Shown here in pieces: positions 1-9,087 of a DNA stretch of 64,000 nt. The stretch is from Rhodococcus sp. OK519 (GTDB lineage Bacteria > Actinomycetota > Actinomycetes > Mycobacteriales > Mycobacteriaceae). The stretch spans positions 124,001 through 188,000 of the forward strand of contig NZ_QAOW01000002.1 in NCBI RefSeq assembly GCF_003051005.1, in the 5' to 3' direction. Position numbers and translations under genes: made by a program. Below the pieces are notes generated by a model. The model saw only the letters and a program-made list of their open reading frames with translations, did not search any database and was not told the DNA's origin. Position 1 is the first letter of the stretch; each line of letters begins with the position of its first letter.

Positions 1-334
1 CCACCGGGAGGGCGGTCGCGGACACCAGCACGGAGGCGTCCGGCACCCACTGGGTCGCGCCGGGCCGCGCCGGATCCGAGACCGGACGGAACGGGCTGGG
101 CAATACCAGGGCGCTGACCGCGGAATTCACGGGCGACTGGTCCGCCAGAAGATGCGGGTTGAATCCGATGCCCACGTCGTCGATCGCAACGGCGACAGTG
201 TTCTTGGTGGGAACCGCGGTCGTCGGCTTGGGGCTGTCGGTGCTCTCGACCGGCGGCGGCGGGTTCGCGGTGCAGGCCGTGAGGGCCAGCAGCGAGGCCG
301 CGGCGGCGGCCCCGAATACCTGTCGGCTCGACAT
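1..334 (-). CDS. lpqW: LpqW-like lipoprotein, N-terminal part (runs off the left edge)
   Basis: Only the first 111 codons are present, read leftwards from ATG 332-334; the rest lies outside the window. The product starts with a short basic stretch, a hydrophobic core and a lipobox LLALTAC, then a Pro/Thr-rich linker, so it is an exported lipoprotein. The next part (AIDDVGIGFNPHLLADQ and following) resembles the start of family 5 solute-binding proteins. Position directly beside typA matches the mycobacterial typA-lpqW pair. LpqW is known there as a regulator of lipoarabinomannan versus PIM synthesis, and pimE lies 4 kb away. The identification rests on synteny plus this fragment; an ordinary peptide-binding lipoprotein remains possible. 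Confidence 0.7.
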   Translation of the reverse strand, partial: MSSRQVFGAAAAASLLALTACTANPPPPVESTDSPKPTTAVPTKNTVAVAIDDVGIGFNPHLLADQSPVNSAVSALVLPSPFRPVSDPARPGATQWVPDASVLVSATALPV

Positions 335-414
335 CGATCGACCGAGTGCACGGAAAGATCCGCGCCGTACGTGCGCCACTACCGGTCCTCCCCTCCGCGA
401 GCGGCTCCCCCGCC

Positions 415-456
415 CGTGCGCGTTGCGCGAGTGTTCAGACTCGCACAACGCGCACG
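415..456 (-). terminator. Hairpin downstream of typA
   Basis: An inverted repeat with an 11-bp outer stem (CGTGCGCGTTG paired with CAACGCGCACG) and a further inner stem closes on the loop GTTCAG. It lies 15 nt past the typA stop codon, between typA and lpqW. There is no U-tract, which is common in actinobacteria. Confidence 0.6.
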
Positions 457-471
457 GAACGCGTCACGCAC

Positions 472-2367
<1,896 letters not shown>

Positions 2368-2719
2368 GCGGGGCGTTCTCCTGGCTGCTGACGGGGCCAC
2401 ACGAATTTGGGGTCGCACGGCTTCTGGCTGCCGCTACGCGCATGCGTGAATCCCATTCGCGATCCCCCGAACAGCGGAACGCACTGAACGTCGTACGAAG
2501 TACTACGACACGTGCACCGAAGGAGGGACTGCGGCCAGCGAATACCCTACCCGCTCGCCATGGCGCAGTCCGCATCGCCCACCCCGATCAACGCCTGTGA
2601 CCAGGCAATAGTGATATGCACCACTACCTGGCCGCCTGCATGAAAGCCGCATGAGGTTACGCTAACTCCGTGGGGTGGCGATCCGGGCGCCGCACGCGGG
2701 AGGAAGGCCGGGCACACGC
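2368..2719. other. Intergenic region between typA and a divergent small gene
   Basis: About 350 bp without a credible gene; it must hold the promoters of typA and of the gene at 2720. Two inverted repeats are visible: GTCGTA (2490-2495) with TACGAC (2504-2509), and an interrupted one at about 2601-2631 (CCAGG...TAGTG...CACTA...CCTGG). Either could be an operator or RNA hairpin. No further assignment is possible. Confidence 0.5.
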
Positions 2720-2902
2720 ATGGGCAAGGGGAAGGTGAAGGCCAGCAAGGTCTCTGGCCTCAAGCCCAAGAAGAAGTGCTGCCGAAAGAAGACCCGGTGC
2801 CTCAAGTGCCCGGTCGTGATCATGCGCATGAAGAAGCTCGAGAACGAGGGCGCGAGCAAGAAGGAACTGAAGAAGGGCCTCAAGAAGGCGCGCGCCGCCT
2901 GA
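2720..2902 (+). CDS. Lys/Cys-rich 60-residue protein of unknown function
   Basis: A very basic microprotein (about 20 Lys and several Arg residues) with three cysteines in CCRKKTRCLKC and a lysine-rich C-terminal helix (KKELKKGLKKARAA). ATG 2720 is preceded by GGGAGGAAGG; the frame is open 15 codons further upstream without a better site. The composition suggests nucleic-acid or ribosome binding, and the cysteine cluster could bind metal, but both are inferences. Small lysine-rich proteins like this recur in actinobacterial genomes; I do not recognise a named family. It converges on mutT2, with 9 nt between the two stop codons. Confidence 0.8.
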   Translation: MGKGKVKASKVSGLKPKKKCCRKKTRCLKCPVVIMRMKKLENEGASKKELKKGLKKARAA

Positions 2903-2911
2903 GGGGCCGAG

Positions 2912-3304
2912 TCACTCGCCGAGCAGAACCGACAGCTCCGGCAACCAGCCGCGATCGTTGCCGACGAGCGCGATCTCGCGTAGCTCCCCCGCATCGACCC
3001 AGCGCAGCGCCGCGTGATCGAGCGCCTGCGGCGTCCCGCTGATCAGTTCGGCACGATAGGCGCGCAGCACCAGACCGTCGTGCAACGGAACGTCTGCGCC
3101 GATCCGCTCCCCCGCGACCACCTCGACGCCCAGCTCCTCACGGAGCTCGCGCCGCACCGCGTCGGCCGGTGATTCACCGGGCTCGACCTTGCCCCCGGGC
3201 AACTCCCACAGCCCGGCGAGCTCCACCGGCCTGGTCCGCTGCGCGAGGAGCAGCCGCCCGTCGCGAATCACCGCGGCCGCGACCACCTCGCGTGCGCCGC
3301 TCAT
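2912..3304 (-). CDS. mutT2: NUDIX hydrolase, 8-oxo-dGTP / nucleotide pool sanitising (MutT2-like)
   Basis: Hydrolyses oxidised or modified nucleoside triphosphates to monophosphates, which lowers mutation. The 130-residue protein carries a complete Nudix box, from [10 protein letters not shown] to [10 protein letters not shown] (about residues 37-59), with the catalytic REELG core. ATG 3302-3304 has an AGGGGGA site. It is divergent from the pterin dehydratase (33-bp gap) and lies one gene from pimE, matching the order of Rv1160 (mutT2), Rv1159A and Rv1159 (pimE). The exact substrate (8-oxo-dGTP, dCTP or methyl-dCTP) cannot be read from sequence. Confidence 0.9.
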   Translation of the reverse strand: MSGAREVVAAAVIRDGRLLLAQRTRPVELAGLWELPGGKVEPGESPADAVRRELREELGVEVVAGERIGADVPLHDGLVLRAYRAELISGTPQALDHAALRWVDAGELREIALVGNDRGWLPELSVLLGE

Positions 3305-3337
3305 TGCGGTCCCCCTGCCACGGCACCATCATGAGGT

Positions 3338-3628
3338 ATGGCCGAGTTGCTGTCCGACACAGAGATCGACTCCGCGCTCGCGACGCTTTCCACCTGGCGG
3401 CGTGACGGGGACGCGCTGGTCCGCACCGTCGAATCCGCCACCTTTCCTGCCGCGATCACGTTGGTGGATCGCGTCGCGGAGGCCGCGGAATCGATGAACC
3501 ACCATCCCGACATGGACATCCGCTGGCGGAAGGTGACGTTCACCCTGGCCACGCACTCCGCCGGCGGACTCACGTCGCTGGATCTGGAGCTGGCTCATCG
3601 GATCGACGAGCTGGCAGGCCCTGCGTGA
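3338..3628 (+). CDS. 4a-hydroxytetrahydrobiopterin dehydratase (PCD/DCoH)
   Basis: Pterin-4-alpha-carbinolamine dehydratase fold, 96 residues, the usual size. The family signature E-x3-[HN]HP-x5-W is present as ESMNHHPDMDIRW. The enzyme dehydrates 4a-hydroxy-pterins; in organisms without an obvious aromatic hydroxylase it may serve molybdopterin or folate metabolism. The start ATG 3338 has no well-spaced Shine-Dalgarno sequence, so leaderless translation is possible. Its 3' end overlaps the convergent pimE gene by 59 bp. Position next to pimE matches Rv1159A. Confidence 0.9.
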   Translation: MAELLSDTEIDSALATLSTWRRDGDALVRTVESATFPAAITLVDRVAEAAESMNHHPDMDIRWRKVTFTLATHSAGGLTSLDLELAHRIDELAGPA

Positions 3629-4838
3629 CGCGGTGCCGACGACCGGCGTAGGCGACCCACACGAAAACGATCAGGGCGCCGACGACGTTGACCGTCCCGG
3701 CCCACGCCAGGCCGCCCGGACGGGAGATGGCCTCGTCCTCGATCTGCTCGAGGACCCACGGCACACCGATGACCGTGACCACGAGCCACCCCGCCGCGAC
3801 GATCCGTGTTCCGAGCAGACTCCGGTACGGGCCGTGCACCAGCCACACCAGCATCGGGAGCACCCACACCCAGTGGTGGACCCACGAGATCGGGGACACC
3901 AGTAGTCCGAAGAGTTGGACGAGCACCAGCGTGCCCAGCCGGTCGTCCCGCGCGAGTGCGCGCCACGCGACGAACGCGAGAGCGGCTGCGACGACGACAG
4001 CCGCGATCCACACCGCACCGGATTCGACGTCGTGGCCGGCGAGGCGGCTCAGTGCCCCGCGCAGCGACTGATTCCACGCCGACCCGACCGGTCCGATCCG
4101 GTCGGCGTCCCCGAACTTGGACGAGAAGTAGTCACGTGCCTGCTCGCCGATCACGAGGTAGCTGACGGCGACCGTGCCGAAGAAGGCGACAGCGGAGAAC
4201 ACCGCGGCGCGCCAGCGTCGTTGCGCGACGAAGTACAGGCCGGTCACCGCCGGGGTCAGCTTGATGCCCGCGAGGACGCCGACGATGCCGCCGGACACCC
4301 ACCATCGGGTGCTGCGGACGGCGAGCATCGCCCCCAGCACCAGGAAGACGTTGACCTGCCCGTAGTCCAGCGTCGTCCGCACCGGTTCGGTCCAGACCCC
4401 GATCGCCGTCCACGCCGCGGCGACGTACTGCCAGTGGCGGTCGCGGGCGGCGTCGCCGAGCAGCAACTCCAGGCTGATCCGAATGACCCAGAACAGCGCC
4501 AGAACGGTGCCCAGTTGCCAGCAGAACCCCACGAGCCCGAAGGGCACGTAGTGCAGCGGCAGGAAGACGAGCGCCGCGAACGGCGGGTAGGTGAACGGGA
4601 GCGGGAACTCGGGCGTCTCCTCGGAGTACGTGAAGCCGTACAGGTCGCCGCGCAGCAGCGCCGCCGAGCCGTCGACGTAGACGTGCAGGTCGACGAAGTT
4701 CGCGCCGTTGGACGTCAGGTAGGTCCACAGCAGTCGGGCGAGAACCGACAGGGCGAGGAGCAACGGCGCCCACCGGAGAAGTCCGCGCTCGGCGGCAAAC
4801 GCGCGCGGCCACCGGGCGGCGCGGGAAAGCTGGGACAC
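3570..4838 (-). CDS. pimE: Polyprenol-phosphate-mannose-dependent alpha-(1,2)-mannosyltransferase PimE
   Basis: GT-C fold glycosyltransferase (GT87) that adds the fifth mannose in higher phosphatidylinositol mannosides from polyprenyl-phosphomannose at the outer face of the plasma membrane. The 422-residue protein has about ten hydrophobic membrane segments. The conserved acidic residue of the first extracytoplasmic loop is D50 in NFVDLHVYVD, corresponding to the catalytic Asp58 of M. tuberculosis PimE. The C-terminus is a basic cytoplasmic tail. Neighbours (pterin dehydratase, mutT2) match the mycobacterial pimE locus, which supports the specific assignment over other GT87 enzymes. Confidence 0.92.
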   Translation of the reverse strand: MSQLSRAARWPRAFAAERGLLRWAPLLLALSVLARLLWTYLTSNGANFVDLHVYVDGSAALLRGDLYGFTYSEETPEFPLPFTYPPFAALVFLPLHYVPFGLVGFCWQLGTVLALFWVIRISLELLLGDAARDRHWQYVAAAWTAIGVWTEPVRTTLDYGQVNVFLVLGAMLAVRSTRWWVSGGIVGVLAGIKLTPAVTGLYFVAQRRWRAAVFSAVAFFGTVAVSYLVIGEQARDYFSSKFGDADRIGPVGSAWNQSLRGALSRLAGHDVESGAVWIAAVVVAAALAFVAWRALARDDRLGTLVLVQLFGLLVSPISWVHHWVWVLPMLVWLVHGPYRSLLGTRIVAAGWLVVTVIGVPWVLEQIEDEAISRPGGLAWAGTVNVVGALIVFVWVAYAGRRHRVTQGLPARRSDEPAPDPAT

Positions 4839-5218
4839 TGGCTGGCGCTCTCCATCGTGAACTGGCAGGACGCACCCAGTGTGGCGCGGCAGCGGGAAGG
4901 ACCAGGTGTGGCGTCAGCCTAACCCGCCACCCTGATGGGCCGAAAATACCTTGCTCATCCGTAACAGTTGCATCAAGGTTCACATTTTCCGCATTCGTCA
5001 CAGATATTGTCACCAGGCGATGGCAGTTGCGTCACAGCTTGCATAGACTCCGCTGGGTCGCGGATCACGAATGCGACGTGCAGAACAGTCTGTACACATC
5101 GGGGGGTCGATCCATAGAGTGACCCGCGACGCACGACCCGCGACCACGAAGGACGTGGGTGCCCACGCGGCAGACCGACGCTGCACCGCATGCGTCTGAA
5201 CGACAAGGATGGGGAAAC
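4839..5218. other. 380-bp intergenic region upstream of pimE and a secreted-protein gene
   Basis: A gene-free divergent promoter region, less GC-rich than its surroundings around 4940-5060. It contains several copies of a GTCACA/GTAACA element, listed separately, and a run of six G at 5101-5106. I see no small reading frame with a ribosome binding site in it. Confidence 0.55.
4961..5036. promoter_or_regulatory. Cluster of GTCAC/GTAAC direct repeats
   Basis: Copies are GTAACA 4961-4966, GTCACA 4997-5002, GTCACC 5009-5014 and GTCACA 5031-5036. The pair at 4997 and 5009 is spaced 12 bp, in the manner of tandem-binding response regulators. MtrA of actinobacteria is known to bind such direct repeats ahead of cell-wall genes; applying that here is inference. 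Confidence 0.4.
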
Positions 5219-5974
5219 GTGATTCGTAACCGAGGAATGCGACGAGCAATTACTGCCTGCGCAGTCGCGGCCGCCGCTGCGCTCGCTGTTCCGGCCAACG
5301 CGGCCGCACAGCCGACGCCTCCCGGGCTCCCCGAGGGCGTCTCCATCGACGCGTTGACGTCGCTCGCTCCGGCCATCCTGGGCGCCGCAGCGGCCCCCGC
5401 GGACATGCAGGACATCGACGCCAAGAACGACCTGCTGGCGCAGGCCCGCATCCTGCTCGAGGGCGCGAACCTGCCGCCCGAACTGAAGTCGACGCTCGAG
5501 CGCGTGATCACGTTCCTCGACGGCAGTGGCGGCGGCGGCCCGGAGATCCCCCAGGACGGACCGGTCATCGCGCAGTTCCTGTACCCGACCGTGGGCAAGG
5601 GCTGCATCGCTCCGTCGAGCGACTCGGTCGGCACCGCGCTCGCGGTTCCCGGTCCGGCTCACCTCCCCCCGCCGGGACCGGCCGCCGGCCAGGCAGGTTT
5701 CGTGTTCACCGCGCTCGGCACCGAGAAGGCCGCCCAGAACCAGGGCATGACGGTGTCGTGGATCAACGTCGACAACGGTCGCCGTGAGACGCAGAACCTC
5801 ACCACCGAGGCGCGCATCAACCCGGACGGCCCCGCAACACTGTCGGTGATCGCGAACACCGGCCCGGGTCGCGTACTGGCGGTCATCTCGGGCGACCTCA
5901 CCACCGAGCCCGAGGGCTCCGCACCGATCACGTGCAGCTTCCTGCCGACGGTCGGAATGTTCACCGTCGCGTAG
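5219..5974 (+). CDS. Secreted protein of unknown function (Rv1157c/Rv1158c-like position)
   Basis: A 251-residue protein with a clear Sec signal peptide (MRRAITACAVAAAAALAVP, cleavage near ANAAA-QP), an Ala/Pro-rich segment, a Gly-rich hinge (GSGGGG) and a compact C-terminal domain with one cysteine near its start (GKGCIAPS) and one near its end (ITCSF), probably a disulphide. GTG 5219 is chosen because AAGGA lies 9 nt upstream; the frame is open 20 codons further. In M. tuberculosis the genes beside pimE encode Ala/Pro-rich exported proteins, so this is probably the counterpart. Its function is unknown. The upstream GTCAC repeats suggest envelope-linked control. Confidence 0.85.
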   Translation: MIRNRGMRRAITACAVAAAAALAVPANAAAQPTPPGLPEGVSIDALTSLAPAILGAAAAPADMQDIDAKNDLLAQARILLEGANLPPELKSTLERVITFLDGSGGGGPEIPQDGPVIAQFLYPTVGKGCIAPSSDSVGTALAVPGPAHLPPPGPAAGQAGFVFTALGTEKAAQNQGMTVSWINVDNGRRETQNLTTEARINPDGPATLSVIANTGPGRVLAVISGDLTTEPEGSAPITCSFLPTVGMFTVA

Positions 5975-5986
5975 TTCGCCCGTTCC

Positions 5987-6025
5987 ACAGTGAAGGCCCC
6001 ACCGATCCGGTGGGGCCTTCACTGT
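5987..6025 (+). terminator. Rho-independent terminator
   Basis: A perfect 18-bp stem (ACAGTGAAGGCCCCACCG and its complement) with a 3-nt loop begins 12 nt after the stop codon of the secreted-protein gene. Confidence 0.85.
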
Positions 6026-6057
6026 TCACGGACCAGGTTCGCGTGGTAGACCGAGGA

Positions 6058-6396
6058 ATGGCCGACACGACGCAGTCGATTCGTTCGCGAAGCTCCCGGC
6101 GGTCGATCCTGTCGATCCGCTCGGAGGGTTCGATCCTCTCGATCGGCAGCGTGGGCTCGATCCTGTCGATCGGATCCGTCGGTTCGATCGGCTCGATCGG
6201 CTCGATCGGTTCCGCAGGCTCGTTGATGTCCTCGCTGTCGTTCGCGAGTGTCGGTTCCGCGCTGTCCGGACTGTCTCGCTGGTCGCTGCTGACCTGGCGC
6301 GGCATCGGGGATTCCCCCGACGAGCGTCCGATGCTGGTCGTCGTGCCGGACGAACCGGATCTGGCCGAGTCGCCGACGCGGCACGTCCAGTCCTAG
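6058..6396 (+). CDS. Serine-triplet repeat protein, unknown function
   Basis: A 112-residue protein in which serine occupies every third position without interruption from residue 7 to 78 (24 triplets). The commonest triplets are SIG, SIL and SVG. An acidic, Pro-containing tail follows (VVVPDEPDLAESP). The hydrophobic/glycine alternation between serines approximates hexads of the form [IV]-G-S-[IV]-x-S, compatible with a small beta-solenoid or an extended surface-binding rod. ATG 6058 follows a GAGG sequence closely. There is no signal peptide. It overlaps the stop of the convergent marR gene by 3 bp. I do not recognise a named family. Confidence 0.75.
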   Translation: MADTTQSIRSRSSRRSILSIRSEGSILSIGSVGSILSIGSVGSIGSIGSIGSAGSLMSSLSFASVGSALSGLSRWSLLTWRGIGDSPDERPMLVVVPDEPDLAESPTRHVQS

Positions 6397-6857
6397 CTCG
6401 GCTCCGGCCGGGGCCACTGCCTGCCCTCGATGGCCTCGACGCCTCGGTTGAAGCGGACGAGCAGGCTTTGGAGCAACTCGACCTCGTCCGGGGTCCACTC
6501 TTCGAGTACCCGGCCGACGCCGCTGCGGTTGAGGTCCCGGTCGGCGCGCATCTGCGCCATGCCCTTCTCCGTGGGCCGGACCTTGCGCGCAACCCCACCA
6601 CCGGGATCGGCGACGCGTTCGACCAGTCCATTGCGTTCGAGCGCACCCACCTGCCGGTTGATCGTCGAAATGTCGAGTAGGAATGCCTCCGCGAGTTCCT
6701 TGAGACTCATCAGTCGGTCGAGTTCGAGGCGCGCAAGGATCAGATACGCGGACCTGTCGAGCGTCTGCCTGCCGCGCTGCCACGCCAGGGCGTGGTATCG
6801 GGACAGTAGCGTCAGTTCGTACTCGATGCCCGCCTGTACTCGGTCTTGGTCGGACAA
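6393..6857 (-). CDS. MarR-family transcriptional regulator
   Basis: A 154-residue winged-helix protein: an N-terminal dimerisation helix, recognition region SLKELAEAFLLDISTINRQV, a wing around VADPGGGVARKV, and C-terminal helices. TTG 6855-6857 (LSDQDRVQ) is chosen because GGAAGGGG lies 6 nt upstream; the frame is open further back but that would cover the operator region. It is divergent from an MFS exporter, with two palindromes between the genes. It therefore probably represses the exporter and itself, relieved by a small lipophilic ligand. Confidence 0.88.
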   Translation of the reverse strand: MSDQDRVQAGIEYELTLLSRYHALAWQRGRQTLDRSAYLILARLELDRLMSLKELAEAFLLDISTINRQVGALERNGLVERVADPGGGVARKVRPTEKGMAQMRADRDLNRSGVGRVLEEWTPDEVELLQSLLVRFNRGVEAIEGRQWPRPEPS

Positions 6858-6900
6858 GCCGCACCCCTTCCACTTTCCCACTGCCCGCAATGTCCGCATT

Positions 6901-6915
6901 GTGTGCCATGCACAC
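6901..6915. promoter_or_regulatory. Palindrome 1, putative MarR operator
   Basis: GTGTGC-CAT-GCACAC, a perfect inverted repeat in the marR/MFS intergenic region. Confidence 0.6.
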
Positions 6916-6916
6916 G

Positions 6917-6933
6917 ATGTGTACCGTACACAT
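6917..6933. promoter_or_regulatory. Palindrome 2, putative MarR operator
   Basis: ATGTGTA-CCG-TACACAT, a perfect 7-3-7 inverted repeat one base after palindrome 1. Both share a GTGT(G/A)C half-site core. Confidence 0.7.
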
Positions 6934-6976
6934 TTCTTCCAATTTGATCTTTGAGCAGTTTTTCCTAGGAGTTTCC

Positions 6977-8413
6977 TTGTCAACACCCGTCGCGTCCTCG
7001 ACGGTGGAGACGACCAGATCCACATCCGGCAACGCCATCGTCGCAGTCCTCGGATTCTGCGGCATCGTCGTCTCGCTGATGCAGACCCTCGTCGTCCCGA
7101 TCATTCCCCAACTGCCACACCTAATTTCGGCATCCCCGGCCGACGCGTCATGGGCTGTCACCGCCACCCTCCTCGCGGCCGCAGTGGTCACCCCCATCAG
7201 CGGTCGCCTCGGCGACATGTTCGGCAAGAAGAAGATCCTGATCGCCAGCCTCGGCCTCGTCGTGGCCGGATCCGTGGTGTGTGCGTTCGCGAACTCACTG
7301 ATTCCACTCATCGTCGGCCGCGCCCTGCAGGGCGCTTCGGTGGGCGTCATCCCACTGGGCATCAGCATTCTGCGCGACGAATTGCCCCCCAAGAAGGTGG
7401 CCGGCGCGATGGCGATCGTCAGCGCCACTCTCGGCGTCGGCGGCGCGATCGGACTGCCGATCGCGGCGGCTGTCGCTCAGGTGGCCGACTGGCACGTGCT
7501 GTTCTGGATGTCCGCCGGACTGGGCCTGGCCTGCGCCGCACTCGCTGCCGTCATGATCCCCGAATCGACCGTCCGAAACCCCGGCCGGTTCGACTTCGTC
7601 GGCGCGGTCGGACTCAGCGCGGCACTGATCCTGTTCCTGCTCCCGATCACCAAGGGCGGCACCTGGGGTTGGGGCGATCCGCTCACGCTCGGCCTGCTCG
7701 CCGCGTCTCTCGCGGTGTTCCTGATGTGGGGATTCCTCCAACTGCGAACGGCGCGGCCGCTCGTGGATCTGCGGGTGTCCGCCCGCCCGCACGTCCTGTT
7801 CACCAACCTGGCGTCGATCGCCATCGGTTTCGCGATGTACGGCAACTCGCTCACACTGCCTCAGTTGCTCATGGCACCCGAGTCGACCGGATACGGACTC
7901 GGCCTCTCGATGATCACGGCCGGTATCGCACTGGCACCCGGCGGCCTGGTGATGATGGCGCTCTCGCCCGTCTCCGCCAAGATCTCGGCCCTGCGCGGCC
8001 CGCGGTTCACCCTCATGGTGGGTTCGGTCGTGGTCGGTCTGGGCTACACCTTCGTGTTGTTCCTGTCGTCGTCGGTGTGGATGATCGTCGTCGGCGGCAT
8101 GATCATCGGAGCGGGTGTCGGCCTGTCGTATTCGTCGATGCCGGCCCTGATCATCGGCGCGGTCCCCGTGTCGGAGACGGCAGCAGCGAACGGCCTCAAC
8201 TCGCTGATGCGCTCGGTCGGAACGTCGAGTGCGGCGGCCGTCGTCAGCGTCGTCCTCGCGAGCATGACGGTCACCCTGGGTGCCGTCGCAATTCCGTCGT
8301 TCGACGCGTTCCGCGCGACGTTCGTCATCGCGATCGTCGCCGCCCTGGTGTCGCTGGTGTTCGCCTTCCTCATCCCGAAGGCTCGGCCGGCGCCCGCGGG
8401 CCGGCACGCCTGA
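6977..8413 (+). CDS. MFS drug/metabolite exporter (DHA2-like)
   Basis: A proton-driven efflux protein of 478 residues with 12-14 predicted membrane segments. The MFS motif A GRLGDMFGKKK lies between TM2 and TM3, and GRALQGASVG occupies the motif B position in TM4. TTG 6977 is chosen because AGGAG lies 6 nt upstream and because an upstream start would place the operators inside the gene. It is paired with a divergent MarR repressor, so inducible efflux of a toxic substrate is likely. The substrate cannot be told. Confidence 0.88.
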   Translation: MSTPVASSTVETTRSTSGNAIVAVLGFCGIVVSLMQTLVVPIIPQLPHLISASPADASWAVTATLLAAAVVTPISGRLGDMFGKKKILIASLGLVVAGSVVCAFANSLIPLIVGRALQGASVGVIPLGISILRDELPPKKVAGAMAIVSATLGVGGAIGLPIAAAVAQVADWHVLFWMSAGLGLACAALAAVMIPESTVRNPGRFDFVGAVGLSAALILFLLPITKGGTWGWGDPLTLGLLAASLAVFLMWGFLQLRTARPLVDLRVSARPHVLFTNLASIAIGFAMYGNSLTLPQLLMAPESTGYGLGLSMITAGIALAPGGLVMMALSPVSAKISALRGPRFTLMVGSVVVGLGYTFVLFLSSSVWMIVVGGMIIGAGVGLSYSSMPALIIGAVPVSETAAANGLNSLMRSVGTSSAAAVVSVVLASMTVTLGAVAIPSFDAFRATFVIAIVAALVSLVFAFLIPKARPAPAGRHA

Positions 8414-8429
8414 CGGCGCCTCGGACGCA

Positions 8430-8463
8430 GAAGGCCCGCACCGACGATTCGGTGCGGGCCTTC
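8430..8463. terminator. Bidirectional terminator
   Basis: A perfect 15-bp stem (GAAGGCCCGCACCGA and complement) with loop CGAT, between the convergent MFS gene and the 29-residue microprotein gene. Confidence 0.85.
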
Positions 8464-8478
8464 GCGGTTCTGCCGCCG

Positions 8479-8568
8479 TTACTGCTGGCCGCCGCCCGAG
8501 GAGCCGTCCGAGGAACCCAGGTACAGGTTGGCCGCGAGGGCATAGAACAAGTTGATGAGGAATTCCAC
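8479..8568 (-). CDS. 29-residue hydrophobic microprotein A
   Basis: Start GTG 8566-8568 is preceded by a strong GGAGG with a 5-nt gap; the stop is followed by a strong terminator. The product (VEFLINLFYALAANLYLGS then a Ser/Gly/Gln tail) has one amphipathic or membrane-length hydrophobic segment and no signal peptide. A second 29-residue frame at 62678-62767 shares LI[NS]LFx[AS]L at the same place, so the two look like members of one family. Leaderless hydrophobic peptides of the mycomembrane (PorA/PorH of Corynebacterium) are a functional analogy only. Confidence 0.6.
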   Translation of the reverse strand: MEFLINLFYALAANLYLGSSDGSSGGGQQ

Positions 8569-8735
8569 GAGAGCCTCCGAGTCGTAGCTGTTTTCGGACC
8601 GCTTAGGGTAGCCGAACGGTCCGATGCCCGGACCATTACGGGGCATATCGGAACATCCGTCCAACTTGTTTCACCTCGGCGCCGCGGTAGCGTTGAGGGC
8701 ACATCGTGAAGCCACTCCAGACAGGAGCCACGACC

Positions 8736-8978
8736 ATGAGCAGAGAGAAATGGTGGGTGGTCGCGGGCATGAACAGCGACTGGTCGCTCGAACAACGCGC
8801 CAACGGGGATCACGTGGTCGTCAATGCGTCCACCACCGAGGAACACGTCCTCAACGGCTACCAGTGGATGCACGTCAAGCACGCCGATGCCGCGACCGGC
8901 ACACCCGAGCACGCCCTCACGGTGCTTGGGGAGGGTCCTCCGCCATTCGGTCGGTGGACCGAACTGCACGGCGCCTGA
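8736..8978 (+). CDS. Small conserved-looking protein of unknown function
   Basis: An 80-residue soluble protein rich in Trp and His (MSREKWWVVAGMNSDW at the start). ATG 8736 is preceded by AGGAGC at good spacing; the frame is open ten codons further. It has no signal peptide or membrane segment. It is divergent from microprotein A and sits just upstream of the KstR-controlled SnoaL-like gene, but the KstR box lies after it. No function is recognised. Confidence 0.7.
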   Translation: MSREKWWVVAGMNSDWSLEQRANGDHVVVNASTTEEHVLNGYQWMHVKHADAATGTPEHALTVLGEGPPPFGRWTELHGA

Positions 8979-9002
8979 CGCCCGCCGATTCCGACAAATA
9001 AC

Positions 9003-9016
9003 TGAAACACGTTCCA
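9003..9016. promoter_or_regulatory. KstR-type operator
   Basis: TGAAACACGTTCCA fits the KstR consensus TNNAACNNGTTNNA at every fixed position. It lies 71 bp upstream of the SnoaL-like gene at 9088. KstR is the TetR-family repressor of cholesterol catabolism in Rhodococcus and Mycobacterium. Binding here is inferred. Confidence 0.65.
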
Positions 9017-9087
9017 GTCGTGCGTTAGGTTGCAGGTGAGTCCGCGGGCGACGCGGGCGACCGCAATCGACCGCGAGGAGCACAGCC

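Noticed and set aside
6890-6976. Upstream extension of the MFS exporter from 6890
   Set aside because: It would put both operator palindromes inside the gene and has no binding site; TTG 6977 has AGGAG at correct distance.
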